Shown: piece by piece, positions 42,819-56,108 of the stretch
Numbering within the stretch: position 1 is the stretch's first letter
Layout of the letters: each line of letters starts with the position of its first letter
DNA from: Oscheius sp. JU75
Lineage: Eukaryota > Nematoda > Chromadorea > Rhabditida > Rhabditidae
Length of the DNA: 64,000 bases
Assembly: GCA_037178855.1 (NCBI GenBank)
Contig: JASJZC010000007.1
Location: forward strand, 8,928,001 to 8,992,000
Direction of reading: 5' to 3'
Program-made: the position numbers and the translations under genes
Notes under the pieces: model-generated
The model's database searches: none
The model's input: the letters and a program-made list of their open reading frames with translations, nothing else
Told to the model about the DNA's origin: nothing

Positions 42819-45800
42819 TTAGACGCGTTTTCGATCTGGAGGGCGGGTTGGAGCACGACCGGTATCATCAATTTGAATGGAAGGAACACTGGGACCCGGA
42901 GTTCGTTCAGAGTCTTCACCACGCCAGTCGCCTCGTTTGAGCTCATCGAGTGGTGGGACTGGTCGCGAGCTGAAAATAGTGCTGTTCAAGCATACAATAG
43001 AACGCAAATTGGTCTTACCTTTGCCAGGAGCCCTGCTGCTCACTCCAAGACACACTTCTGGCTACCGGCAGACCTGGAGACTCCAGATGGGATATCTGAC
43101 TTTCGTTCAAGACCATCAGAGAACCCATGGGCATTGTTGACGGGGTACGACCACCCATGTCCTGATTTGTTTGGATGAGTCTTTCCAAGTTGGTCAGTTT
43201 CTGGAGGATCTGATCCATTGTAGAGAGACGGTCTCCAATTTGTTCGAACTTGTTGCGCATCTCACTGCGGACGTTTTGGACCGAGCTCCATTCCTGAAAA
43301 AGGTTGTTGTACTAATAAGTTTCAGTCTCTCTATGTCTTCGTCTCTCTTTCAGCCTCTCCGCACCTTGGTATTCTTCATGTCGGCGGTCCAACTTGTTCT
43401 AGATAGAGCATCCTCGTCCACAGTTTGACGCTTCTGAACCAATTGACTGCTCGAATCTATCAATATCTTACCAATAATGGTGGCCTTTTGCTTTTTGAGC
43501 CGAGCCTCGGTGAACGACCCAGGCTGTTGGTTGTTGTTTCATCAATCATGGAGTGCAGTGATGGAATCCTTGTCACTTCGCCATGTCGTTTGAGACCCTG
43601 AAAAAGATGTTTTCCTGAGCTCGCTGTTAAAGGGTAGAGAAAGACTAAGAGACAGGAATGGACACAAACCTTTTCGATGTCGGCAAACATGGGACTTGGG
43701 AAGATTCTTGGCCCGTGACGTTCCCTCATCCGGAAGAGCAATTTCCGGACCGGATGGTCTGGTGGAAGAGTCAGTTTTTCGTTCTTTCGCTTAGCATCAA
43801 GTTCTTTTTCTCGTTTCACGTCAACGGTCTGAATATCACTAATTTGAAATCAATCTTCAGAGATTACCCTGCGGAACTTCATCCTATGTGTCAAATTGTA
43901 AGTCAGTACAAGATTTCTTCCGAAAGAATTGGCGAAAGCTTTGTAAAAATGCAGCACTTCCATCAATTTGTCTTTTTTGATCATGTGCAAGTCGGTATAG
44001 GTTAGAGCACGGACGTTCGCCGCTGACTGTCCTGTTGACCCGTTGTTTTTCCAGAACTCGTCTCCGAACACGTCTCCTTTTCCTGAAGGACACCGTTCAC
44101 ATAAAAAAAAATTATTTGTACCCAATATTGCCACAACCTCATCGTCTTGTATTACTTCTAGTGATCCGCTAACCACGAACCAGAGAGCATCAACTGACTC
44201 TCCTGTGTGATAGAGTAGATCGCCTGGAGCCGCGTGATTGGACTTGAATACCCTGTAACCGTCTGTATTTGAGAACAACAAAGAGCTTAAAGTTACATTG
44301 CCAAAGATCTCAGACAACCGTCAGAAGCCAGCCGGAAACAGGAGTGCTCATTGAAAACTTTTCTATTCAGATGGACGCAGATGTCAGCCTTCATGTCTTT
44401 CGGACAGTAGCTCAGAACCTGAAGTTTTTTGTGAAGAACTGACTCGCATAATCAACCTTTTGGGTGTCGATTCCCTTAGTCATCGCCCAAGTAGACACAA
44501 CATAGTCCATGACTCTTTCCGCCAACTCTTTTGGAACTTCTTGCAGCCTGATGAATTCTCGAACATTGCTGATCATGTCGTGGTATCTGCACTTGATCGT
44601 TAACGGATATATCACTATAAAGCATACCTGACAGTAGCTGAAGTCATTTGCTGGATAATTGTGGTCATGTGTCCGAAGATAGCGGCATAGAGCAGTGCCG
44701 CGACAATCATCATGCCCACTCCGAATATTTTCTCACTGTCCGTGTTACAGGAGATGTTTCCGAAGCCAACAGTTGACATGCAGCTCATGGTGAAGTAGAG
44801 TGCTGGAATTATAATTTTATTAAAAGATATGGAAAGACAGAAAGACAGGCGAATCTTACATGAGATATAAGAGGCACTCCTTGATGGCCCCCCGACTAGC
44901 TTCGTCTTGTTTGACAAGTTGATATTATACGGTGATTTGAGATCATTAGCCAAGCGGAAGAGCCAGCCGTCAGGAATTAGCGGATTGTCGAGCTGGAAAA
45001 GGAGATCTGTGAGCCGATTCAAATGAGCTCACCTTTAATCGGACTTCATACTCTCCTATCATAAACCAGATGCAGGCCAGCCAATGCGCCACCAGGACAT
45101 ATGCACAGAGAAGTAGAAGTAGGGTGGCAGCACCGTATTCGAGATAGTTGTCGAGTTTGCGAGCCACTCTTCCGAGACGCAGGAGACGAACGACTTTAAG
45201 TGCTGAGAACAGACTTCCTATCCTCTGGAATCAAAACAAACCATTGAGAAAACCACTCCGGGCTACCTCATCATCGCGCTTGAACATGTAGAAGATATCG
45301 TACGGTAGACACGAGAGCAGATCAATAAGAAACCACGACTTGAAATAGTTTTGACGAATGACTGATGGATCTATCACAACCTTAATTCAGTTTTTATAAA
45401 TTATCTTGAAATAGTCTATACCTCTCCACCCGGACCAACGAAAGTAGTATGAAAATTTAATAGAATATCAGCGAAGAAAATGACATCGACGATTGAATCC
45501 ATAAGTGCAAGTGAATCCATTCCCGAACCCGGAATATCCCTAAAACATTGGTCACTCTTAAAAATGGGAAAGCAGTGCACATGACAACTAATCTTGCTTT
45601 GGGAAGCTGCAGCGACAATTAAGCAATAAAGTAGAGCTGTGAGCGGTGATGGGCGAAGACAAAGTGCTTGTGTGTGAAAAAAAAACCTCGATTGTAGGTA
45701 GAGCATTAACAAGCGGTTCATGCAAGAAAAGAATTCAAACATGCGGGAAACAACGTATAAAAAATCACCTGAACGGCTGCATAAAGAACGGTTTAAGGCT

Positions 45801-47961
45801 AAAAACATAAAATTTAAGGGTTGCATGCCATTAAAACTAATTTTTTTGATAGGCATAGTATCGTTCCCTTCTCTCCAACTTTATGATCTACTCCAAAACA
45901 GCAAGTTTCTAATTTAATTCTCCCGTGTTGAGACCAACTTAACCTACACGTTTCGATTCAATAGGGTTAATTAGCGGTGATCGCATAAAGTGTACACTTC
46001 TTTTCCAACCTATATTTATCGTAAATGGGAAAATTTAAAGCCTTCTATTGGAATCAAAAAAGTATTCAATTATTGAAACTTATATACCTACTGATTAGAG
46101 TTAAACCTTAAGTGGTTTTTGAGCTTGTGCCGAGTGTATGCTGGGATTTAAGGAAAAAGTGTTAGTTTCACCTACAACTCAAAACAGTTGGGGGTTATCC
46201 ATTATGCATGCATGACCGGTGCCATTTACAGGCCTTTAGTGAGAAAGTGACAGAGTTTGATTAGAATGTTTTGGATTCAGTTCTATTAAGATTTATGGGC
46301 AGACAATAGAGTAACTTACCTATTTTTGAAGGAAATATTATACGGTACGATGAAGGCAGTGTACATTGTTAGACCGAGTATCGACCAGTCCCATATTGTC
46401 TTGAATGTAGAGTAGTGAAGAATGATATGCGGTGACGTTTTTGGTGTCTCTTGCCGGTATTGAGGCAACATGTCACCGCCGAGGTTCATCACCTAGAAAA
46501 AAAAACCATTTTCACAACGTTTTCAGTTAAGTGTGCACTATTTTTGTGTATATTTAGTGCAACACTACATTTTAGAAGTCTACATTTCTAGCAGGATAGT
46601 AAAGTGATGCTGCATGCTGTGAGGAAATGGTACTCTGTGACACAATCCCGCATAATACTCGAGATTGAGACCGCGGTTCCTTTCTAAAATGCATTTTTGT
46701 TGCAAAACCCGGAAAACTCCATTTTTCCACCCAATATGGGTCTCTGTTGGCTCAAATGATCGTGTGAATGTGGCAACCCGGCTTTTAAATAGAGTAGGAG
46801 CGGGAAGAGACCTTGATAACCTGGTTGAAGTTGCTCGAAGATGGTGCCGACGCCTTATGCAGATCTTTCGTCTCGATTTGATTGAATTGCTGCTTTGACT
46901 TGGCAATCCTTGCAATTTGAAGAATCCTCGACAGACCTAAAAAAAATATTCATTATATCTCGTCTGGTCTCTTTTCAGGTTCGAGACGATAAATCAGAGC
47001 CTTATTGGGTTTGACGATCTCGTTTTTAAGTAACAATTACTAAAGAACTCGCGTAGGAAGCAAACTATCAAAATCACAAGAAAATCTGGCTTAGAAATTT
47101 TCCAAAACACTTACCTTTGTTGTTTTCATCGTCCAGAGGCTGTTTCAATGGTGTGATGTCCTTGAACTGACAGAGATACAAGACTACAGTATCCTTATCG
47201 TTCTTGATAGGAGCAAGGTGGACCAACAACCATATTGGTGTTTCTAAAGTCGTTTTACTCTTTTTTCAAAAAGAATTCACTAACTGTTCTTTTTGCATAG
47301 ACCAATTTCCGCTTGATCCGTCCTGGCATTATCCAGTGCACTCTGTATTCGAGCCAAGCTCCCGGGTTCGCCGTGATCTCCGTGCATGAATGCCAGTCTA
47401 AAGTAGATAAGGTAACTAAAGTATACTTTATTAAAATAAAGAGGTTCTCACCCGTACTACCTCAAAGACTTCACAAATTTTTATCTGTCTCGGCAGCCGG
47501 ACACCATCTCCTTCAAAAGGTATAGCAAGCCACACGTAACAACTCGTCACTCTTAGAAACTCGGTCAAATACTATCTCACATCTCAACTACTTGATCACA
47601 TGTACCATCCAAATTGTAGCAAAGTCTCACCGTATTATACCTTCCAAATGCTTATCCGTACTCTCGGCAGTCAGACATACCCCAACTTTCTCAGAATGTC
47701 AGTTCCCTATCCTTGTACTTCACTTACGAGCATGGCTTCTGCATGATTTCAGCTCTTGTGTAGCCGACCAGTTTACTGAAGCCGTCATTGCAGTAGACAA
47801 TGGGGTAGTCGACTATTTGAGCGTTAGCGAGGATGAAGGACGTGTCTGAACAGTTCATATATCGGAATAATATGAAAAGTACCGGCATTGTTACATCGTC
47901 TGATGACATTCTCGAGGAATGTGTTCTGCGGGGCTACGAGTCCTCGCTTGGCGACGACCAT
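42819..47961 (-). CDS. Eag-type voltage-gated potassium channel (KCNH1/5, EGL-2-like)
   Basis: Twenty exons in phase give 941 residues. Exon 5' ends include 47961, 47845, 47397, 47243, 46936, 46492, 45539, 45380, 45224, 44992, 44802, 44586, 44418, 44252, 44082, 43828, 43597, 43433, 43293 and 42969. Domains in order: Eag cap and PAS ([37 protein letters not shown]) to about 140; S1 near 215; S4 near 325 ([19 protein letters not shown]); selectivity filter TVGFGN near 440; C-linker ([19 protein letters not shown]); cyclic-nucleotide-binding-homology domain ([17 protein letters not shown]); a C-terminal coiled coil near 810-845 for tetramer assembly. Overall similarity is to Eag rather than Erg or Elk. 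The channel shapes neuronal and muscle excitability at the plasma membrane. Intron 6 is the longest intron (about 780 bp). Confidence 0.96.
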
Positions 47962-50900
47962 ACCCTCACATAAAAGCGCGGGATCTGAAGTTGAAAGTTG
48001 TAGAGAAAATGAGCAGACAGTTTATGAAAACAGGAGGAAATTTGTTAAATGGAGCGCGTCGGTCACAGCAATAGAGAACCCGAAAACAATTTCTACGCGC
48101 AAAGACCAATGGGTCCCTTCCTTTGAAGAAATGTGACTCTCTCACTCAGTTTGGGACCACAAATTGGTGGTTCGAAGTTGCGAGAGAAGCAAAGTAGAAC
48201 TTTGAAAAGGCAGGTACACAATCCACGCGAGGAGAAGCAACACCAGAGCATTAGTCTTGTATTGAATTGGGTATTGAATGTCTCGGGATCATAAATCCCC
48301 GCCAGTTAGTGCACATGAGAGCCCCGACACACAGGCACATTTACGCAAATCCAAATAATTACGAGTAATGTTCTTACACCCTAATTGGTTTCCGTGTACA
48401 CTTGGAAGTCGCCAGTGGACACTATGAGAAGGACACGAAGATAGCAGAAAGAAAAATGGGTCCTTTTTTTAGCAAAACACTGTCAGTTTGTCCCTGTCAC
48501 TGTGCCAATCTGTTAACTCACTTCCTGCCCTGGACTGTTAAATTGTCTCCGCTAACTCGGCCTTAATATACATCAGTTCCCACTATAGTGGAGTCTGGTA
48601 ACTTGCCACACTCTAACTATTTTTAAGTCAAATACTGACACACTGTTTCTGTCAACTACCGAAACTACGTTCTTGGTTCGTATAAAAAATTTAACTTCAA
48701 GGACATTTAATATTTGGAATAGTGTCAACTGACAGAGATACAGATAACAATGAGCATAATAGTGTGATGTATAGAGATTGACATCGCTGTCTCATTGTGT
48801 CTCTTCCTTCAGCTGTTTTTGACTACTTCCAGAGCGACTTTCTGGACCAAACAACATGTAATGGTGTTAAGAAAAGTGCGCATGGAAAAGCTTAACAGCA
48901 GAGGCGCTCAATTTCGCCTCCTTAGAATTAGAACTCACCAGCATGGCACGGATTAGCGGATTAGACAAACGCTTTTCATGTATGCGTTGTGTATGCATGC
49001 GTGCTACAACAGGAAGTGCCAAACTCGGGATGGGGGGAACGGACGACCAACTTATTCTGGAAAGTGTGAAAGCCGGAAATGGAGAGCTGAAGCACAAAGG
49101 TGCGACAGCCAGGATGGAGGCGCCGGATCAGGTGGGACAAATAATTCAGAGAGTCGGCCCGGGCCTCAACACGCGACATCTGGCATCGCAGAGAGGAAAG
49201 TGCGTGGGGGAGATAGAGTCAAGCCGGCTGTAGTTAGCTATGAATGAAAGCGTGTTAGAGAGGTGAGAACAGTTGAAAGACACACAGTGGCTCTACCTCC
49301 CATGCTTTCAGTTTTGTTTCTGGCCGCTAAGATCGCTAGAGACTCTGCTCGTTAGAAGGGCGCCCATAATGGGACGAGCTAATTCCGTTACTCTCTCCCA
49401 GGGAGCACTTTCTCTCAGACCTTTTTTGAGGCCAAAGCGACGTATGGGCCCCATATATTTTTGAGAGACAGAGAAAGACACCGATTAGGCAAGTAGTCAG
49501 GAAGTTGAAGCAACACGTGTATGTGCGAGTGCGAAAGTGGCAAAAATAGCTAAGAGCAACGTAGCCAGTCCTCTTGTTTCCGACTCCTGGTATAAACAGA
49601 TTATCTCACCTCGTCCTTGCTCAATAGAAGATTAGTCCAGCTTTCTCTGGAAGAGTCTTTGTCAGCGAAATGGCCCCAAAGGGGCGGTTCTTAATACTGT
49701 TACCCCCCCTGAATTGCTACTACCGTAGGAAAAATGACAGGCACTCAACATGAACGGGCATGCTGTATAGGTGTACCGGATGGGGTGTAATCACGGATAA
49801 TTGTCGGTGTCTACGATTGTTAGATCTGATAGCCAGGTAGCCTGGACAGTGCCGTCTGAATAGAGTTCATTTAGCCGCCCAGGGACTGGTAATTTATAGA
49901 ATGCGTGTCAATGAAATAGACGCCTCAAATCGAGAAAAACGAGAAGAAAGAAACGACCAATGTCGAAGACGGACTTAATTGCCTGTTAGGGAGGGGGAGA
50001 AGGAAGGTGGGTTGCGTCTCGGGACCAAGACGGAAAAGCTTCCACCAACCCCAGGTTAATCAACTAAACGTAGACGGATCAATTGCCTGCTGCCGGGGTT
50101 TGGAAGACGAAAAAAAAGTTGGCTCTCGAAGTTGTGAAAGCGCGAGGTTGGTGAACAGGGGAACAAAAACTCATCTGTTGCTCATTCACGGGAGCAGATA
50201 AGGAGCATCAGCACTGCAGCGGTGGCAGCATGTGGGCCCGGTTGCCCGGGTGACAACACCGGCTGCTCGTCTGACCCCTCAGGCCACCTTGCGCGGTGCT
50301 CTAATCACCCTTAATCACTGTATATGACAATTCGTCTGGTTATCAGAGTGTGTTGACACAGAGAAATGAAAGCCTCCTGCATGTCATCTTATGATGAGAA
50401 AGAGAAACGTAGACTCAATGCCAAGTTCAGGTCAAAAATTTTCGTGCCATAGCTTTGATGCTAAAAACATGTGTATGTATTTATGCAAATTACCTTAGAC
50501 CTTTTATAACGTGCATTAAAACACACAAAATTTAGATGATTTTAAATAAAGAGGTGCCCCTTGTATCCTCATCGAACTTACAAAAGCATGCTATAAAAAA
50601 TTAGTCAAACAACTGGTAGGTTTTTACCGTAAAAGAATAGGTGTAGACATTTGTTCGTAGCTTGCTGTACTTTTTTTATGTAGTGGTTTAGGCTCATATA
50701 CTACACTAACTTTTGAAATGTAGATGAGTCACCTAATATAAGCTATGACATTCGAAATATCGCAGAAAGTGCCCGTGTCCTTAGTCTATTTTGAAGGTGC
50801 AAACACCTGCGTCAGTGAAATTGCATAGTAGACCATCTGCCGGGAGGTGAGAATAAAGGAGGGATAACTACCGTAAAACTCGATGTCACACTTGTTTTTT

Positions 50901-51264
50901 AACCCAAAGTTCACGTCTTTCAGAGCAGACCACGAACCGTGATAAAAATCTGAGGGGGAGAGACAATTTCCAAGAAGATTTTTTTTTGGTAAAGCTGTCG
51001 TGTGTGGGAGATGACAAACAATCAGAGCTCCCTTTGGACGAGCACTAATCACTGAACTTGTCCGACAAAGAATCGTAAAACTTCCATTTTTGAGCATCAT
51101 GAAGTAAGCGAAACCTCCTTATCCAGCAGATCATCCCACCCATTTTCCAAAAAGATTCCAAAGCTGGTAAAAGTTCATTGAAGATACTAGGCAAGGATGA
51201 AATATAATCTGTGTGCAATATGTGGCAGTGTACTCGTAAAGTAGTGATAGGCATGGTTATAATC
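47962..51264. other. Intergenic, 3.3 kb, no gene supported
   Basis: Upstream of the KCNH start and downstream of the MEC-9-like stop. GC-rich patches occur at 49.0-49.5 and 50.2 kb (GGGCCCGGTTGCCCGGGTG), with only chance frames. Probably KCNH promoter and enhancer DNA plus MEC-9 3' UTR. Confidence 0.45.
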
Positions 51265-54200
51265 TTACAGCAGTGCAGACAGCAACAGAACTAGCGGAAT
51301 GGTAGAGGATCTATCAAAGTTCGCATTTTCCTTTTCTTTGGCAGCAGCCGCGGCTGCTTCAGCAGCTTCAGCCTCCTTTTTCTTCATCTCCTCCTCTTGC
51401 GCCTTCTCAGCCGCAGCAGCCTCTTCCTTGGCTTTCTCCTCAGCGGAAACCTTCTCCTTCTCTTCCCGCTCCCGTTTCTTTGTGGCAGGATCTAAAAACG
51501 ATGTCACATGACCCATTGTGACATCTTACCTTTGTAAGGTTCATCTGCTGGAGGAGCTGTAGGTGTCTTCTTCTGGGTTCCGAGCCTCTGCTTCATCTGC
51601 TGAACCCATTCTTCTTTTCCACTGCTAACCAGCTCAACCTGCTTTCCGTATCTTTCCTCGGGAGGACTTGAACCGATCGCTGGAACGATCACATGACAAC
51701 TTTTAGGAACACATACCAATATCACAATTCTTGCCACCGAAACCTTCCCTGCAATCACAGAAGTAAGTGCTGAATCCACTAGTCGTCCGACAAGTGCCGT
51801 TATTGAGACAGGGGTTAGTTTCACAAGGTTCTAAAAATTGTTAGGGGAAAAGTTTTGAAAGTTCACTTTGATCACATATCGGCCCGCCGAAACCGGATGC
51901 GCAGAAACACTCGAAAGACGTTTTACCCTTTTCTACTTTGGCTTGACACGTAGCACCGTTAAGACAAGGACTCTTGGCACAGGGGTCATTGTCTGTAATT
52001 GTATTTTAGTTACAAATAAAAAGTATAACTTACCCATCTTTTGCTCGCAATTGTTCCCCGTGTAGCCGGGCTTGCATTTGCAGTAGTACGTGTTCTTCTT
52101 CCAGACCCACACACAGACGCCGTCGTTTTCGCAAGGCTCCTCTTCAATGCATTGGTCGGTCGTATTCGGCCCTAGTAGGTAGTCTTCGCTGAGAGAGAAC
52201 ACGAAATCTTACTATACATTTCAGCGAGAGCCTCGACCATCCGATGCTTGTCGTTGTTGTGCCAGGGTTTCTTTGCTAAAAACTTCTGTGAGAACCTCTG
52301 TCATCTATCTTACGATCTTTCGTTGCCGGATCGGCGCATGTGATTCTGCATGAGGCTTCATCTTGGAATATGTTCTGGCTGTCTCCTCGACATCCATCAT
52401 ACCAAAAGGGCACGCATTGCTGGAAGAAATGACAGGGGTTCGATAACGGATGAGAAGCACGGATTACTCACTTTGGAGTTACGATCAAAGTACCACTGCT
52501 GGCGCCAACGGCCTCCATTGCATTGGTTTTTATACTTTTCGTCAAAGTCCACCAAACAAGCTCCTAGAAATGACCTCTATTAGGGGGATGCCAGACCACA
52601 CACACTAACTCGATTTGTACATTGGCTGCGACTCGCATAGCCACTGGCAAGTGAGAGCGTCTTCAAACATGTTGCGAGAGTCGGATCGACAGCCATCAAA
52701 CCTGAAAACTAGGGTCAATTCTACTATCTCAAGCACTGTTGTATGTTTATCGGTCACCTCTAACCAAAATAGGCAAATCGAAGGTTTTCAAAAGATTGGG
52801 TGTCATGTCATTTTCAAAGTTCAAGTCACTACACTGCTTCTGGCTTTGTTGTAAATCACAGAAACATATTGACAAGAAGTATCTTCAACAAAATGACAGA
52901 GTGATAGAGAAACTGACAAGTTTCGGGCCTTTCACAAGTTCGCATATAAATTTGGTCTGTATGTAAAGCCAGATACATTTCACTCAACGCTATCCAAAAA
53001 TGATTATTCTAATGCGTTTTACGCATTTTTAAAAACCACAAAATCTTCCAACTTACCAAAACTGACGACATGTAAGAGAGGCATGGTCAAAGTAGTATCG
53101 TTGTTGCCACTGGCCTGTAAAATAGTCATAGAGATATTCCAGGCTGTAAACCATACCATTTGAGCACTGATTCCTATAGTTGAGATCAAACTTGTCCCAG
53201 CAGACTTCTGAACGAGAATTGACAGAACGAAATAAATAGACTAGTAGTAGGGTAACTATCCGGAAGTCGAGTGGAAAGACACGGGGACACGTGAAATCAC
53301 GGCTGGCCATAGCATGTCCGTGTTATAAGAGCGATGACATTGATCGCCGGCGCTTTATCCTCCAGAGGATCGGGGTGGCTTCCAGGCTCGAGGTGCGCGG
53401 GCTACTCCGGACGCCGCACAACAGCAAAGCACAGCCACAAAGTCAATCGCCACCAAGGGCGGAGCCACAATGCGCCGGAAGCGGAGTCCACGTTCGCGGC
53501 TGCGGGCCTCGAAGCTGTACGCAACTTGTAAGGGGGTGTCCGACTGGTGTTCGCGTTCAGAGCACTTAGCCATATACCTTAGGTGTCTTAATGCATCAGA
53601 AATCCCTGTGTCAAATGCTTGACTAGTGACGTGAAAAAGAGACAAAATAACCAGTCTAGTCCCTATTTCAAAACCTTTCCGAATCACTCCCTTGGGAACA
53701 CCAGAAAAAAGCTCTGCAGAGCCGGAAACACCTCGGCCCATTGTCTCCAAAGGAACAACTTCCATTCAAGATTTAAAGTGCAGGCAATTTGCATGCTAGA
53801 AGCTCCTTTGGCTGGCGCACTTACCAGCTCTAGTGAGGACATTAGTCTCCTCACACATCGTGGTACAAGACTCGTATTCGGAGAAAATGTTTCGAGACTT
53901 TCCCTTGCATCCGTCGTACCAGAACTGCATGCAACTGAAAGTAGACCAAAATTTCTGATTTTAATAAGGTCGAACGTTTTAGATTCGTGATCAAGATAGT
54001 AATGTGGGCGCCAGTTCTCTCTACCACAAGTCTCTGCATATCCATAGTCGTATTTGTCCAGACAGGCGTCTGGAAAAGGTAGATAGAAACCAACGCCGGC
54101 CTACTTTTGCTCTTGGTACAATTGTACCCATTGCCCGCGTAACCTGTCAGACAGGTACAGATATAGGAGCCTTCTCGATTGATGCACTCTGCGTTCCGAT

Positions 54201-55842
54201 CGCAGACGTGTGGAATCTTCAGGCATTCATTGACATCTAAATAAAAACGCTAAGTGGCTCTCTGTCCCAGCGAAACGTTATCTGACGAGCTGATATTTAT
54301 GACTGGAGTCAATCTCTGGGGGACAATGTCCTCCCCCCGAATACACGCCTCATCAGATTCAAGGACACTGCGAGAGCAGTTGCACCCCCGGAAGTCACTA
54401 ATATAGTTCTTAGCCTACCTGTGCAGTTATAGCCATCTCCTTGGAAGCCTTCCTTGCACTTGCACATCCCGTTGTCACAAGTCGCATCGGGAGAGCAGTC
54501 CTTGCAATCCATCGTTGATCTACCTGAACTCGGATTGTGGTCATTGTACCAAAGAGGTACCCAATCCAACATAAGTACAATGCTTTCCGTTCCCTCGGTA
54601 AGAAGCCATGCATTCGCAGTCATAAGAACCGACTGTATTCGTACACCAAGCATTTTTGTCGCAAACAGCTGTATAGCCACGACACTCGTCTATGTCTGAA
54701 ATCTCTTGTGAGAAATCCACAAAGAGGAACTAACCAATACAGTTTCCGAGCTTATCACTCTCGTAGCCGACTCTACATTCACAGGTGTAGTTGAACTTGG
54801 AATGGGCCTTGCAGAAACTGGTACGAAGATCACACTGGTCACAGGCTGAAATACAGAATCTGTGTGATAGAACTGAAGTAGAGGCAATGTACGAGTCAGT
54901 GTTGTGTCAATTTACTGTGACAAAAATGGTCAGAAACAGAGGGGAACAGGCTGACAAAAACATGATTTGTAATAGTGAAGTAGACGAGTATAAGATAAGA
55001 AGTAGACTGATGGATGAGAACCAAAGACATGTATACAGAGAAGCTTCGGATATCTGAGTCATAATCAGGACTAGTCATTGCTATACAGACAGGTTACTGA
55101 AGAATTTCTTAATGGTTTTGCAACTCTTCCAACAATTTAGAACAGAATGCACTGGTTATAGGCGTGTCTAAAAACACCAGAGAGCAGTATATCCAAAGTG
55201 TCTGTGTAATAAAACGTACCGATTTGAGGTGATAGCTTCTCAGCACAGACTTTCCTACACATATGGAGACTGTAAAACTTGTTGTCATTGCCGCCACAGC
55301 CATAGTAAAAGAACTTAACCCAGGAGTTTCTCTTTATTTTACAACTACCTTTTCACATTCTCCTGAATCCGAGTTGAAGTGCCACCACCACTGTCCCTTC
55401 CTCTCGTCTCCACAATGGCCCTGGTCGACATCAAGCAGACACAAATCTGGAAACAACAGCTGCAAACATCAAACTAACGCTACCGGGTACTGCTACAGGA
55501 TTGAAGAGCTTGTATCTGCATTGCTTCACACATTCCTGTTTGTTGTTAAAGTTGTTCTTGTTGCCGAGACAGCCACCGTAATGAAATTCTTTGCATGTTT
55601 GGTCAGCATTGTCCCAGAACCACCGAGTCTAACTTAACCGATCAAAAGAATTACTTGTCTGCATACCGTGTAATATTGACATGGTCCGGGATCAACTTGT
55701 TCCTCACATCGGTCTTCGGGATCTAAACAAAGATTTCCCCACGGATTAAACTGAAAACACTTCTAACAAAAACGGGCTCATCCTTAGCGGCAGAATAAAG
55801 AGCAAAAAGCAGAGTTAGAAGCGACGTCCGGCAGGGATGCAT
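51265..55842 (-). CDS. mec-9: MEC-9-like secreted Kunitz/EGF protein
   Basis: About 20 short exons joined mostly in phase 1 give roughly 800 residues. Order: signal peptide (MHPCRTSLLTLLFALYSAA, exon 55842-55768); two Kunitz domains (CEEQVDPGPCQYYTTRWFWD...; CLLDVDQGHCGDERK...FFYYGCGGNDNKFY); four EGF-like repeats, two of the calcium-binding type (DIDEC..., DVNEC...); three more Kunitz-like domains (...CMQFWYDGCKGKSRN; ...CRQFWFDGCRSDSRN; ...CVPFWYDGCRGDSQN); three further EGF repeats (CKCKPGYTGNNC; CFCASGFGGPIC; CDCREGFGGKNC); a Lys/Glu/Ala-rich helix; and a hydrophobic end (STIPLVLLLSALL) suggesting a GPI or membrane anchor. In C. elegans MEC-9 of this layout is an extracellular protein needed for touch-receptor function. 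The 267-bp gap to the upstream ENOPH1 gene is short. Confidence 0.88.
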
Positions 55843-55987
55843 CTTGAGAATGACTGTGCTTGAGAATGCATGAGAAGTTGGCACATCTCCACCCCACCAA
55901 CGAATGAATAACCGATCGCAAAAGACTCGTTCCCGTGAAAGGATATCCATTCTTGGTAAGATGAGACGAAAAGAGCAGAAAACAATG

Positions 55988-55993
55988 TTTATT
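55988..55993 (-). terminator. Poly(A) signal for enolase-phosphatase
   Basis: AATAAA on the minus strand about 115 nt after the ENOPH1 stop and 146 nt before the MEC-9-like start codon. Confidence 0.5.
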
Positions 55994-56108
55994 ACTGAAA
56001 TAGGGTAAAGCCTAAAAGATATGGTAGCTATGGAATGTTGGGTACCGGATACAAAGAGTGAGCAAAGCTTACAAGCAATACAATATCTATACAGGAATCT
56101 GATAAAAT

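Noticed and set aside
51299-51511. Plus-strand Ala/Ser/Phe-rich frame
   Set aside because: Antisense shadow of the Lys/Glu/Ala-rich end of the MEC-9-like gene.
53053-53310. Minus-strand ATG frame that could be a separate secreted gene start (MASRDFTCP...)
   Set aside because: A TTCTCGTTCAG acceptor inside it joins the Kunitz exon in phase 1 to the upstream EGF/Kunitz exons, so the ATG part is intron. An alternative short transcript cannot be excluded.
53291-53569. GC-rich plus-strand frames inside the MEC-9-like gene
   Set aside because: They lie in an intron between two Kunitz exons, on the opposite strand, with no supporting features.
55723-55950. Upstream in-frame ATG for the MEC-9-like protein at 55950
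   Set aside because: Starting there would bury the signal peptide. The ATG at 55842 gives a normal signal sequence.
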